A DNA stretch of 64,000 nt, taken from Ilex aquifolium (Eukaryota; Streptophyta; Magnoliopsida; Aquifoliales; Aquifoliaceae). This document shows positions 23,401 to 34,740 of the stretch, piece by piece. Positions within the stretch are counted from its first letter, which is position 1, and the number at the start of each line of letters is the position of its first letter. Where the stretch lies: the NCBI GenBank assembly GCA_951799425.1, contig OX637391.1:51369069-51433068 (forward strand), given 5' to 3'. Position numbers and translations under genes: made by a program. Under the pieces are notes generated by a model. The model saw only the letters and a list, made by a program, of their open reading frames with translations, was not told the origin of the DNA and made no database searches.

Positions 23401-23963
23401 GCTAACATATAGAATCGATTTTTTGAATGCCATCAAGCAGTTGCAGCATAGGCAGTACATAGACTAACATGTAGAAATCGATTTCTCGAATGCCATAAAC
23501 CAATAGAGTATAAGCTGTTTGTGAATATTATCCAGTCAGTCAATCTTCGCCGGTGCCACTCCTTCGGAAAATCGATGTCTATATGTACTACCCTTAGTGT
23601 ATACGTACCTTGTACCGGCAATGGATAATATTCACAAACACCTTCCACCTCATATGAGTCCTCGACATATTAATCTTCCCTTAAAGCATAATCTCAGACC
23701 ATACACTAAAATAAAACTGAATTAATGCAACGTATATCATGTTCACGCATGCATTGTCCACTGAAACATACGTAGATCAAAATCACTGACACAAAATGAA
23801 CAAACCCATTACACCAATTGGGAAAAAAAAATCAAAACCCAATACGCAATTCTCAGAGAAAATGAACATGGGAAAAAAGAAAAATCAAAGAAATGACTGA
23901 CCAGGTCTGGCCATCGCGGTGAAAAACTTCTGATTTGGATCCTAACTTCATTATACACGCCAT
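17413..23963 (-). CDS. BTB/POZ and NPH3 domain protein (NRL family)
   Basis: Four exons on the minus strand: 23963-23902, 20984-20915, 20533-19292 and 17952-17413, all with GT-AG borders and matching phases, give 637 residues. The N-terminal BTB region spans roughly residues 20-130 ('LPSDVIIEVGEMAFHLHK', then 'FPLLSRS'). The NPH3 domain covers roughly 205-500, with the diagnostic 'WWYEDVSSLRLPLYKRLI', 'ETLYDIDCVQRILDHF' and 'AIDIYLKAHPWL' blocks. A coiled coil lies near 550-585. NRL proteins are plant-specific plasma-membrane adaptors, and several serve as substrate receptors for CUL3 ubiquitin ligases downstream of phototropins or in auxin transport. The four-exon structure matches that of known relatives. 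Introns 1 and 3 carry retroelement insertions. I do not assign a paralogue; the C terminus lacks features I would use to call it NPH3, RPT2 or NPY. Confidence 0.93.
18206..18364 (-). mobile_element. tRNA-derived SINE in intron 3 of the NPH3-type gene
   Basis: Read on the minus strand it starts TGGGCCTTAGCGCAGCGGTAAG, which holds an A box. A weakened B box follows ('tacgaggttgagtc'). It continues through 'cagcctctcgcaag' and ends 'ggcctaccctttgtg'. It is flanked by near-identical 12-mers, AATGTTTTTACA at 18194-18205 and AATGTTTTCACA at 18365-18376, a target duplication with one mismatch. It shares the tRNA-related head with the SINE at 15362 but has a different tail. Confidence 0.75.
21467..21626. 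mobile_element. Retrotransposed 5S insert with 13-bp target site duplication
   Basis: TGAACCATAAGAC occurs at 21467-21479 and again at 21614-21626, exactly flanking the 5S copy and its poly(A) tract (21480-21492 as T on the plus strand). A poly(A) tail plus a perfect 13-bp duplication is the mark of LINE-type target-primed reverse transcription. Confidence 0.92.
21496..21613 (-). pseudogene. 5S rRNA retrocopy (processed pseudogene)
   Basis: On the minus strand this is a nearly complete plant 5S rRNA: start GGGTGCGATTATACCAGC, internal control region with AGTTAAGCGTGTTTGGGCG, and end GTCCTCGTGTTGCACCCC. Compared with the usual plant 5S sequence as I know it, it has a few substitutions and seems to lack one base in the GGGTGACC-CCTGGG region. 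It is followed by TTT and then about 13 A residues. The whole is bounded by a perfect 13-bp duplication (see separate entry). It lies in intron 1 of the NPH3-type gene, same strand. It is a single dispersed copy, not part of a 5S array, and is unlikely to supply functional rRNA. Confidence 0.92.
23516..23640. repeat. Perfect 19-bp inverted repeat with 87-bp loop
   Basis: TGTTTGTGAATATTATCCA at 23516-23534 is repeated in reverse complement at 23622-23640. The loop also holds a weaker pair (cgccggtgcc / ttgtaccggca). Just upstream, 23406-23435 and 23468-23497 are diverged direct repeats (agaatcgattttttgaatgccat type). It lies in intron 1 of the NPH3-type gene. Confidence 0.85.
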
Positions 23964-24151
23964 GTAGTAATTACTCAACAGTAACACAAACGAAAAAAGA
24001 AGAATATATCTCAGCGTGGAACAAAAACAATTCAGAACGTAAATGAAATGAAGAACTGAGGAGGGAATGATACTGTATCAGTAATGATGATAACAATGCT
24101 GAAAGTGAAGGTCGACTTTCTCTCTCCACATGATCTTTACTTCATTTTGGG

Positions 24152-24152
<1 letters not shown>

Positions 24153-24188
<36 letters not shown>
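24153..24188. repeat. (GA)n microsatellite in the NPH3-type 5' flank
   Basis: About 18 GA units lie 190-225 bases upstream of the start codon; on the sense strand they read (TC)n. CT/GA tracts are common in plant promoters and 5'UTRs. 24190-25880 otherwise holds no gene I recognise and should contain the two divergent promoters of the NPH3-type gene and OST1. Confidence 0.8.
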
Positions 24189-24192
<4 letters not shown>

Positions 24193-25880
24193 GTCCCGAG
24201 TCTATAGGAAGGAAAATCAGGGAGAGGAATCGGTTACTAAGGGGGGGTGTGTTTGGATTGGAGTAGTTGTTGGTATACAATAATCGCTCAGTTAGTGTTC
24301 TTTTTATGAATATTAAATGGTGTTGATTCTTGGGTTTAGCAAGAAAAGTAAGAAATCTCCAGAGGAGGAATTCCTAGTTTCCATGGCAGGTCTTTTGGTT
24401 ACTGGATTCATCAGCTTTTTCCTTGTCGAGGTAGATGGGGACCAATGTGCTTTGAATTGGGAATATTGAATGGGTGCTTTCCTAGGATTCATGGTCTGGA
24501 GTCTCAACAACTTCCTTAATCAGGGTGGGTTAGGTGAACAATGTTGGATATCAAAAGGTCACGTGTGATGGAAACATTACATAATCTTTCTTTCTCTCTC
24601 CACTCTCACTTCTTTTTCCTTTGATTTTTTGTAAACTTTATGTTAATTTTGCACACTAAATAATGCACTGTGATTGTGGTATTCATTGCACACCCAGGTT
24701 GTCAATGGGATTGTCCTCTAATAGTCTAATTCATATTTATCGAATATAAATTGTGTTTAATTACATTCATTCTCCAATACTATGAAGGACTTTGCTGCAC
24801 ACAAGAGTTCTCTTTTTAAGTGAAGTCCGGAAGAAACTTATTCTTTATTAACTTTTGGGCCGACTTGTGTACATATTGTTTGTTTCGTACTATCGACATT
24901 TTTTTTGTGATCGGCTTGCTACTGTTTCGTACAATTAAATCCTAAAATTGGAGCTTATGAAAAAGGAGAAATGCAATGAGCCTCACTTGAGGAGTGACTG
25001 TATTTCGAACTACGAATCTTAAACTTTACTTTTCTTTTGAGTGGTGGGCTAGACTTAATTAACAAATGGGTGTGACAAGTTTACTTATTTACGATTTTTA
25101 CCTTTTAATTTCGTGTCTGTTTTATGTTTAATTGGTCAGTCATGCTAATAATTTTTAAGCCTATATCAAGTGCATACTGCTTCTAACAATATATAATGGC
25201 TAATGAACAATAATACTGTTCGGACTAAATTTATTTATCAAATCCATTAGTGTTTGTTGGATTGGCGTTGAATTGAATTCATTATCAATCAAATGACAAC
25301 AAGAGTATATTTCGTTCGGGGTGGGATTTGAATAGATGAATATAATTGATATTTAATACTAGACTTGGAATAAATCCTGGCTTGTATCAGTATATTTTAG
25401 ATTTAATTGAGCTCGGGCCGAAGACCGAGGAAGTTTTAAGAGAGATGGAAAGACCCAACAGCTAGCGCTTCACATTTTTTGTATTCTATCCCATTCCGGG
25501 ATAATTGATTTCAATTAAAATCAATTATCTAATCCAGTCTTTCATCGTATTTATATCTGAACTAAGACATCAATCAAGGGTTTTTATCAAAATGTGTATT
25601 GAGTAAATTCGGAGTAAATAACATTATTCGAAGATGAATGTTTGTGTAGCCCAAAAGAGTAAAAGAAATCAAGCCCAGTCAGGAAAGACAGCAGCTAAAC
25701 ACGAGTCTACAACAGTTTGGGCCCAAAAATATCCTCCCACTAGGCTACAAATGTCCCATATTCAGCCCGTATTCCTTCTCACTGAAAACTCCGAGGTCTA
25801 CACTAGAGCAGAGTCGTCGAGACTCGAGAGTTCGTCAAACTGGTGAGAGGCGAGGCGAGACGAGACGAGACGACGAAGCC

Positions 25881-28800
25881 ATGGAAGCTCCGCAGAGCTC
25901 TCTTCGATCAGTCCTTGTTTTCTCACTCATCGCAATAGCTTATCTCTCACTACTCGTCAGATCGGATTCTCTTTCCTCTCCTGAGCTTCAGATCCTTAAC
26001 GCCGAACGCAGAGTGAGCTTTCTTATATACCTCAATCTGCCTGCAATGTGAAATCTACGGCTTAAAGTAATGGATGTTTGATCTTAATTGCCTAGTGATT
26101 GTGTTGATATTTTGCTCGTTCCTTTGTATAATCACACTGCATGCTCCGTTTGGTTGTGGAGAAATTGAAAGAAAAGAGAGAAAATGGCAGTAAAATTTTG
26201 AATTTGTCCATTCGTAATAATTCACTTCTTTAGCCTCTGAGAAAATGTAGGATGGAAAGAAATTCTAGAGATTTCATCGTATGAAACCTGAGAAAGAATT
26301 GACCTCCACTTACAAGCCTAAATACCAATGTGTGTGTGTGAGTTGTCTTCTTGTTTTAATCGTGATAAATTCTTTCTGACATTAGTTGATACTGAATAGT
26401 AATCAACGGCAGGTAGGTTAACTTGGTTCAGTCTGTCTTGACTAGTATACCAATTGATTTTATGACTCTTTTTAAAATGTCTTGTATGTTTGCTAGAAAG
26501 ATTGAAGTGTTGATGAAAGATTTCTTATGGGAATGAGTGGGGGAGGGAAGGAAAGGAAGGATCACTTGATTTGTTGGGAGGGTGTGACTAGGCCTAAAGA
26601 TAAAGGTGGTCTTCTGGTTGGAAATTTGTTGGAAAGGAATGAAGTTTTGGTTGGAAAATGACTTTGGAGATTCCCATCGGAGGAAGATTCATTGTGGCAT
26701 TCAGTTATTAGGAGTAAATATAGGTTACAAGCTAATGGGTGGGATGCTAATGAGGTTGAAAGGAGAAGCTTTCGGAGTCAATTGAAGATTATTTCGTAGT
26801 GTCTATCTTATTTTTCTCAGAGGATTAAGTTTACTGTGGGGGATAGAATGAGGGTACGTTTTTGGGAGGATATTTGGGTTGAAAAGTCTTCATTCTCTAG
26901 TCTTTTTCCTCATCTTTATAGACTTCCATGGTATGATGGTCATTATGTTGCTTCTCTTGTTCGGTCTTATTTTTATCCTTGGGATTTTGGATTACACAAA
27001 AGTCTTAATGATAAAGAATGTTCACAGTTATTGGAGCTTCTCTCTTTTCTTTGTAATGTTTCTTTGATATAAAATCAGGTTGACAAAAGATGTTGGGTTA
27101 TTGATTCAACAGGTTTGTTTTCATGTAAATCCTTCTTTGAATCTTTAATCAATGATTCCACTTTCCCATTATTTTTTCCATCATCGAGGATTTAGAAAGT
27201 TAGAGTGCCTTTGAAGGTGCAACTTTGTGCATGAGTGATTGCTTATGGGAAGATAAACACTAATGATGTGTTTCAACGAAGGAGACCTACTACTTGTTTG
27301 CTCCCGCAATGGTGTGTTATGAGTAGAAATGATAGTGAGTGTGGATCATTTATTTTTGCATTGTTGTACGACGTTCACACTTTGGAAGTTGTTTAATTTT
27401 GTGGGACTTTGTTGGATGAATTATAAGTCCATCGCTTCAATGCTTGGTTTGGATGCTATGGCTGGGGAGGAAATAAAAAGATGAAGACTCTTTGGCGGTG
27501 CACTTATTTTGCTATTATTTGGGTCATTTGGTTGGTTGGAGAGGAATGCTAGGATCTTTGAAGATAAACTTTGGGGGATGGAAGGATTATGGGACTGAAT
27601 ATTTTTCTTGGCTTCATTTTGGCATCGGTTACTAAGGAATTTGAGAATATTATTTTTATCTGCATCACTGCGAATTGGGCAGCTTCATGCGGAATGTAGC
27701 ATGATCATTTTTTGTGGTTTTCGCTTTTATGTTGTTTATCTTTACCTATTTTAGAATGGATACCTTATCCACCGTACATAGGATTTGTAACTTCTTATTA
27801 TTTTTAATAAAAGTTATTGTTTTCTGTCGAAAAAGAATAGTTATCAACAAGGCAGTGAAATGATCTGTACATTTACTTATGTTCGCTGTTTAGTGAAGCT
27901 AATTTGTCTTCTATTTAGTTAATTATGTTTTTTTTGGAGATAGATTAGATACTTTTTGTTCTAAATGTGGTGACTAAGATGTTGATATTCGATGCAGATT
28001 GACTTGACTTCTCACATTATCAGAGTATACCTGACATTGAAGGTATTATTCCAAGAACACATTGTTTGCAATAGGAAAATTTTCCACTTGTTTTTGGACA
28101 AAATTACAGTAAGCAAGACAAACCGTTGTTTTATTGATCATGGGGGATTTTTGAATTTTGTTCATTGAGCCAATAACTCGGGGTTCGAGTTTATTTTGAT
28201 GTTGTCATTGTGGTTTTATTTACAAATTGATGGGCTGTTATTTTCTTCTTGTGCTTGTTTTCTGATTTCCTCTCAATTTAGAATTCATGACCAAATATTG
28301 GGTTCTACTTATAACCCGGTTCAATGAGTATGCCAAGTCTAGATCCGAATATCTCCAACCAGGTGTGACTGGTTACCGGATTTTGAAACCATTTTCTTAA
28401 GGTTAATTGGATAATGCCAGAAATTAAATGTATGCATTTCATATTACCATTTGGAAATTGCCTACATTATTGGACATGCATTTGATTAACGGGCTGTTTC
28501 AGGTTGAAAATACTGGGACAGCTCCTGCTTCAGAAATCTTTCTTGCCTTCCCACCTGCACAAGTTGATCATTTAGCAATTGTCAAAGCTGCTGCTACCTT
28601 TGGAAAGAAGAAAAAGAAATCTTATTTGCCTCTTGATGTGAACCCAACTGACCTGCCTGATGCGCCCAATGGAGCTAAATGCTTCTCCGTATCTTTGGTC
28701 AATCCATTGAAGACTGGTGAATCTGTCACTTTGGAAGTGCTATATATATTGTCACACTCGTTAGAACCTTTTCCAATTGAGATTAGCCAATCAGAGTCTC

Positions 28801-31800
28801 AGTTGGTGTATTACCATGACAGCGCAATAATATTGTCACCATATCATATTAAACATCAGACAACATTTATTAAGACATCTAGTCCCAAGGTGGAATCCTT
28901 CACAAGAGTGGAACCCACTGATCGTGTGGGTACAGAACTGAAGTATGGACCGTATGAAGACCGTCATTCCTATTCTTTTTCTCCCATAATTGTCCATTTT
29001 GAGAATAATAATCCATTTGCTGTTGTTGAGGAGCTTGTGCGTGAAGTCGAAATATCTCATTGGGGCAGCCTTCAGGTAACGGAGCGTTACAAGTTGGTTC
29101 ATGCTGGTGCCCGACACAAAGGCGTGTTTTCAAGGTTAGTTAGCCTTCCATTTTCAGTGTTATCCCACATGAATTTGGAATTGCAAGATTAACTACCACA
29201 ATATCTTTGCCTTAGATTTGCTCTTGGTTGATGTCTGTTGGTAGTGAAGTATATTGTTTCATAATGTATTTATCAAGGGAAAGAAATCATCATGCACAGA
29301 ATATTTCCTGGTCAAAAACACAGAAATGAAAGGTTCAGAGTGATAGATAGCCCTCCAATATATGTTGCTGAGAAATTTTAACTTGGTTCATTGTTTTTAT
29401 GAGGACGCAGATGCAAAACATATGGGCATCTATAATCATAAAACAAATGTGCTGTAACTTCTTGCCATCTGATTCACCATCATTAACTTCTCGTCTACTT
29501 TTCCCCAAATTCCAAGAGAACAATGAAAGCTCATATATTTCTCTTAGAAGAATGAGAAAATTTGTGATATAGAAAGTGACCTTATATATAGTACTGCTGG
29601 AGACTTACTAGGTTACTTACTGGGATGAAGAGTAAGCTTAGTGACTTGACCAGCATCCTCAAAAGAAAAAAAGAGTAAGAATTTTGTTTGAAGCATACAG
29701 ATTAGTAATGCCACGATACTTTAAAGTCTCATGATGTGAATTTTCTTCTCTTCTAAATTATAGTGAATTTATTTAAGATGTAAGGTATTGCAAGTACCGT
29801 ACGAAATTCGCAAGTGAGAACACTTTCTCCTCTTCTCCCCTTCTCCCCCACTGTGGGCGTTGTTGAGCAGTGAAAACAATTTACAAACATGTTGTCTTCT
29901 AATTATTAGTCATGCAAACTGTTTTTGTTTTGGTTGCTTTTTGGCAGGCTTGAATATCAACATAGGCCACAGTTTAGTGGTGTCTCTTCATTCAAGCATC
30001 TTCTTGCAACACTACCCCCTAAGGTTCATTCTGTCTACTATCGAGATGAAATAGGGAACATCTCATCATCACATTTACGTACAAACTCTAAAAAGGTATT
30101 CATCATTCTTATTGCTTTTGTCTCCATTGTCATGCAACAAGGTTCAAATGTGATTCTCTCGAGTAAATCAAATGTTGAGTTTGTCTTGAAGATATATGCT
30201 TGTTAGGCATGTTTTTTCCCCATAAATTGATTGCCAACTAAACATTGCTGGTATACTGAGCATGCGCAACATATTATATGTTTGATTAGAAATAAGTTGG
30301 AAGCTGTTAAGATTTTATGTTGTTGGCACCCCAGTGAAGGATATTTCATCCTCATTTGTTTGTGCTAAACACCCCATATAAACTACTCCAATGTAGCATG
30401 ATTAGATGAAATAGATAATTTTTTCTGCTTTATTTATTTACAATATGCATTTGCATAGCAAATTATACACTCACTCCTGTGTTTTGCTGGTTTGTTCCCC
30501 AACTTCATCGATTTATTTTGTGTTTCCTCGCCTTCCTCCTAGAGTGCAACTTCAAAATGATAAAGAACTGCCACTGGGTCACCGGGAGCCCTCACATTTT
30601 TCTGTTTTGTTCTTGCTACATATGCTCCCTTTCATTGGTTGAATGATCTTAGCATCCGTCAGAGATCAATTGGAAAATGATGATGGATTTTCTACATCTC
30701 ATTTGTTTATTTGCAGTCTGAGCTGGAAATAGAGCCACGGTACCCTTTATTTGGGGGATGGAAAGCCACTTTTATCATTGGATATGGTCTACCCTTGCAA
30801 GACTTCCTTTTTGAGTCACCTGATGGTAGGCGCTACCTGAACTTCAGTTTTGGATGTCCTCTTGCAGAGACTGTGGTCGACAAGTTGACCATCAAGGTGG
30901 ATACAGTTTTATGATTCCATGTCATTCAATTATTTCAATATGGCACCTTTACCTTCTGTGCTTTTTTCAGAGATATGCTAGAAAATTGATACTGATGCGG
31001 GAACTGTTGCCTTTCAGGTGGTGCTGCCGGAGGGCTCGAAAAACCCATCTGCTGTTGTTCCTTTTGCAGTGGACCAGCGTATTGAGGTAATTTTCTCATG
31101 CATCGTCAAACAAACCCACACAGAAGTTGTTTTAGCTGGAAATTACCATATGTGTGTCTTCATCAATGCTACTATTTATATCCAAGCATCTGTGTCATTT
31201 GATCCAGTAATATCATATATTCTTTTATTTAAACTAAGGAGTGAATTGCTTTATAAATATCTCAAATGTACAACAATGTTAAATTGTTTTCTGCATGAAA
31301 ATATTCATTGTGATGTTTAGGCAATTGCAGATGCTTTTCTCCAATGCTTAAGTGCATGTATCCCTCAATATTCTGTATGCTGCAGTGTTAATTGAAATTG
31401 CCCTTTCATCTAAATCTCTGCAGACCAGTTTCTCGTACCTTGATGTTGTTGGAAGGACTGTGGTGGTTTTAGAAAAGGAAAATGTAGTTCCTGAGCACAA
31501 CTCTCCTTTCCAGGTGATTTTCAACTCTCTTGTGCAGATCAAATTTTGTGCATGCTTTTCATTATTTCTTTGAGCCTCGATTGTCCATCGAGTCAATTGA
31601 CAACCACATCTCGACAATTCGATTCTTTCAAAATAGTTTAGAGATTCATGACTCTTCCACAACTGATGTACTGAGAAATACTTAATTTAGACATTTTAAG
31701 AAAAAATTGTGTTCAATTACAAGTGGGATAACATCTTCTACATGTTGGTGCTTGAATAACAGGACGGAAGCAGAATTATAATAGGGCTTGATTGGCTTTT

Positions 31801-32418
31801 CTAACACCTTCTATCTTGTGCTTCTGTAGTACTTATATTTTTTTAGCTAAAATGAGTTCGTTTATTAGTAAATTGTACTTCAGATATTTTATTTGTGTCA
31901 GAGAGGCTTGGTAGTTAGCATCTTACACCTGATGACTTACGGTTAGAGGCTTAAAAAGTGCCCATTGATATTCTCAGATGGATAGTAATCTTAGCCTCAG
32001 GTCCTAAACTGATGATCGTATATAGTTTTTCTTTACTACTAGAGACGATGACAGGACAGAGCTGAGATGTTTTATTTTTGTGCTGTGGACTAATTTTTGG
32101 GGTTGATCGCGCCTTTGTTATATGTACTACAAGCATTTATTCCTCGTAATTGTATTTGCACTAAAATTGTTTTTCCCTTTTGTTGTTGTTTACGAATACA
32201 AATCATAACAAGGAATGTCCTTTCTACTGCTTTGTTACTTCCGTTTCTGTATAACTCACGCGTGCCATTGACCCCCTTGGAAACCTACTTTTCAGGTTTA
32301 CTACAACTTCAATCCTATTTTCATGCTCGCAGAGCCATTAATGTTGGCATCGGTGTTTTTCTTTTTTTTCATTGCATGTGTAACTTATCTGCATATGGAT
32401 ATTTCGATACGCAAGTGA
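25881..32418 (+). CDS. OST1B: Oligosaccharyltransferase subunit 1 (ribophorin I), OST1B-like
   Basis: Eight exons: 25881-26012, 27998-28042, 28503-29134, 29948-30095, 30717-30896, 31018-31086, 31424-31513 and 32296-32418. All have GT-AG borders and matching phases, giving 472 residues. An N-terminal signal peptide spans about 1-29. The ribophorin I lumenal domain contains 'NAERRIDLTSHIIRV' and 'VENTGTAPASEIFLAFPP' early, 'GALLEYQHRP'-type text (here SRLEYQHRP) and 'PRYPLFGGWKATF' later. One transmembrane helix at about 447-464 is followed by a tail of only about eight residues. It belongs to the ER oligosaccharyltransferase that moves the 14-sugar glycan to Asn-X-Ser/Thr sites. The length fits Arabidopsis OST1B better than the longer OST1A. 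Intron 1 contains a LINE. Confidence 0.95.
26413..27834 (+). mobile_element. 5'-truncated, decayed LINE in OST1 intron 1
   Basis: Broken frames encode the C-terminal part of a plant L1-type ORF2. Near 26470-26560 there is 'KIEVLMKDFLW'-like text, at 26836 'MRVRFWEDIWV', and near 27190-27300 the zf-RVT-like 'KVRVPLKVQLC' stretch. Several stops and frame shifts interrupt it. It ends near an A-rich tail. Flanks GAATAGTAATCAACGGCAG (26394-26412) and GAATAGTTATCAACAAGGCAG (27835-27855) look like an aged target duplication, with one mismatch and a two-base indel. Confidence 0.8.
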
Positions 32419-34010
32419 GAGAGTTCAAATCTCGGGGGTTTTCAAAGGTATGCTCGTGCAACTTAGTAGTGATGTTCCTCAAAATTGCTATTTTCTAAAA
32501 CTTTTACTCTTCACTTTGTAGCTGTGCTGGCAAGTCATTTCAGATTAGCCTCTGTGACTGGAGCATATGAGAAGTAGCTACAACTTTTCAGTAGGTTGAC
32601 GGTAAAAGACTTTCCCGGGTACTTTTAGGATTATGAAATTTTCTCAGGGCAAACGGATAGTAGTCAAAAATATGTTGTTTGTACATTGTTTCCATCAGTG
32701 AATATTTTAATAGACCCCCCTGCATTCAAAGGGAGAATCAAAATGTTGTGGAATATTCACAATTAGCGCAAGTATTTTAGATGGGGAACACGCCCCATTT
32801 CTACGATTCTAACTCGCAAACAGCAGAAGATTCATCAGTGCCCGGTCTGGTAAAAAAGCTGAAAACTTTTAGTTCAATTCTTGAATTGGTTTCGTGATAG
32901 TTGTTGCAATTTACACCATTTTGTTCCATTTCCATCGATCTTCATCAAGTAGGAAAATATTGGAGATTCATTAGAAGCAGCAAGTTGTCTCACCTTAGCC
33001 TGCTGTGAACATGACCATGGGGGCTTATCTTGCTATTATTATGTGGAATTGTTTTCTGTTATTCACCTGAAGAAAGGGGTAGACCAAAGCGGTAATTATG
33101 GATACATTGCAGGTTCGAGTTCAGAAATCAGGTTTTAAAAGAAGATGACAAGTTCGATTATTTATTTACCTCTCTCAAACTTCGTTATAGATGGACTTCT
33201 CTCTTGCATTTAGGTACATAGTTCTTGTAATCAAAATTGCCAAAAAAAAAAAAGAAAGAAAATACAGAATCGAACCAGAATTGAAAATGCAATGAGGTTG
33301 TCTTGGCCAGAAAGAACAAAGCTGAACCAAATTTTCATCCTCTTCAACAGATAAAGGTCTATTAAAAAAAAGAACTATTATAATCAAAGGGTTAATTTCT
33401 TTTGACTCTATGTGGTTTCGACTATAAATATTTTACCTACTTAATGTTTAAAATTATGCATATTATTCTCTTATAGTTATGTACCAAAGTGAAGGAATTG
33501 ACGTTAACAGAATTAAAAAATTATTGTAATGTCCACGTTTTAAAATCAGATGTTTTGTCTAATTTATTCTTAACCATAAAACTAATAGAATATAATAACA
33601 AATCAATACATTTTAATCAAACATGTTTTTTTTTTTTTTAAAATAATTATTATAATCAATCATCACCACCTCTCCCATGACTTCTAGCGTCATAAAAAAG
33701 TACACCCCCACCCCCACCCCCACCTTCCCCTTTCCTACCTCCACCAGGACACCATGAACCAAAATCTAGGTGCTATAGAAATGGATGGGAACCAGAAAGT
33801 TTGACAAGGACCAGTGATGTCATGTAACTGCACCCCCCCTCTCTGAATCTGCTGTTCTACACTGACCAATTCTTTCTTTTACTCTCAAAAACTGGTCCAT
33901 TACAATGCTAAAGCCCTATACAAAAATGTTTGTTTTGGGACTCCATCTGCCTCAGACTTGTATACAAGTTGAAGTCCTATAATTGCTGGTATTGCTCTAA
34001 ATAATACTGG
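32419..34010. other. 3' flank of OST1 and intergenic DNA, no gene seen
   Basis: OST1 3'UTR is expected in the first few hundred bases. The rest is AT-rich. A short C-rich tract (accccccacccccaccccc type) lies near 33700-33730. Confidence 0.5.
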
Positions 34011-34445
34011 GTTTTATCAGGTGATTTTAATCGGTTCAATGGTCATGACATCAATAGATTTGAATCTTTAAAGGGGGAGTGTGGTGTTATGGGGGCAAGG
34101 GGGAGGGTTTATCAGGTTGCTTTAATTGGGTCAATTGTCATGACATCATAGTAGATCAAATCATTTAAAAGGAGACTAGAATGGATGTTCCCCGCTTCCG
34201 AATAGGAAAATATACTTTTTGTTTTTTGGAGGGATAGTAACAACATTATTACATCAGGGGTGTGCGATGTTGTCGGGCAAGGGAAGGGTTTCATGAGGTG
34301 ACTTTAATTGGGTCCATAGTCATGACATTGGAATAGATCAATTCTTTAAAGGGAGCTTATAATGGATATTCAATGCTTTTGGAATAGGAAAATAAGTTTT
34401 ACTTTTTGATGAATAGGAAGAATATTATTACATCATAGGCGTGCA
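34011..34445 (+). repeat. Imperfect tandem repeat, three copies
   Basis: Copies start near 34011, 34109 and 34287. Each contains 'ttatcaggtgattttaat'-like text, then 'ggtcatgacatcaatagat', 'tttaaaggga' and, in the longer two, 'gaataggaaaat' and 'attattacatca'. The first copy is short (about 98 bases); the second is about 178 bases. Function unknown. Confidence 0.75.
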
Positions 34446-34455
34446 ATGTTATCAG

Positions 34456-34740
34456 TAGGGCTGATAATCGAACATAATTTTGCAAACTTGAGTTGATATT
34501 ATCGAACTCGTTTTTCTAAACAACATTAAACAATTGTTCAAACTTGACTTGTTTAGCAAACTAGTAGAGTTGAGCCGAACCTGAGTCGAGCCCGAGTAGC
34601 TCGAATATTTTACATATAAATGAGTTGAAATTTGTAAGCTCGAACCGAGCCTAAAAAATTATTCAAGCTCAGTTCGAGTTGAGTCTTATACGAGTCAAAT
34701 TTAAGCTAAGCCTGAGTAGTTCGACTCGATTATCAGCTTA
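34456..34740. mobile_element. Non-autonomous hAT-type MITE (285 bp)
   Basis: It begins TAGGGCTGATAATCGAAC and ends with the inverted form (TCGATTATCAGCTTA). The interior carries many GAGCTCG/GAGCCGAG-like words, as do the subterminal regions of the complete hAT element at 39154-43358. The flanking 8-mers (gttatcag, gtttcctt) agree at only four positions, so the insertion is old or the ends are slightly off. Confidence 0.65.

Noticed and set aside
23433-23648. 71-residue minus-strand ORF across the 19-bp inverted repeat
   Set aside because: No family motif, it lies in an intron, and it is explained by chance over the repeat.
26836-27072. 78-residue ORF with 'RVRFWEDIWV' as a possible host gene
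   Set aside because: This motif belongs to the LINE ORF2 C-terminal region; the ORF is a fragment of the decayed LINE in OST1 intron 1.
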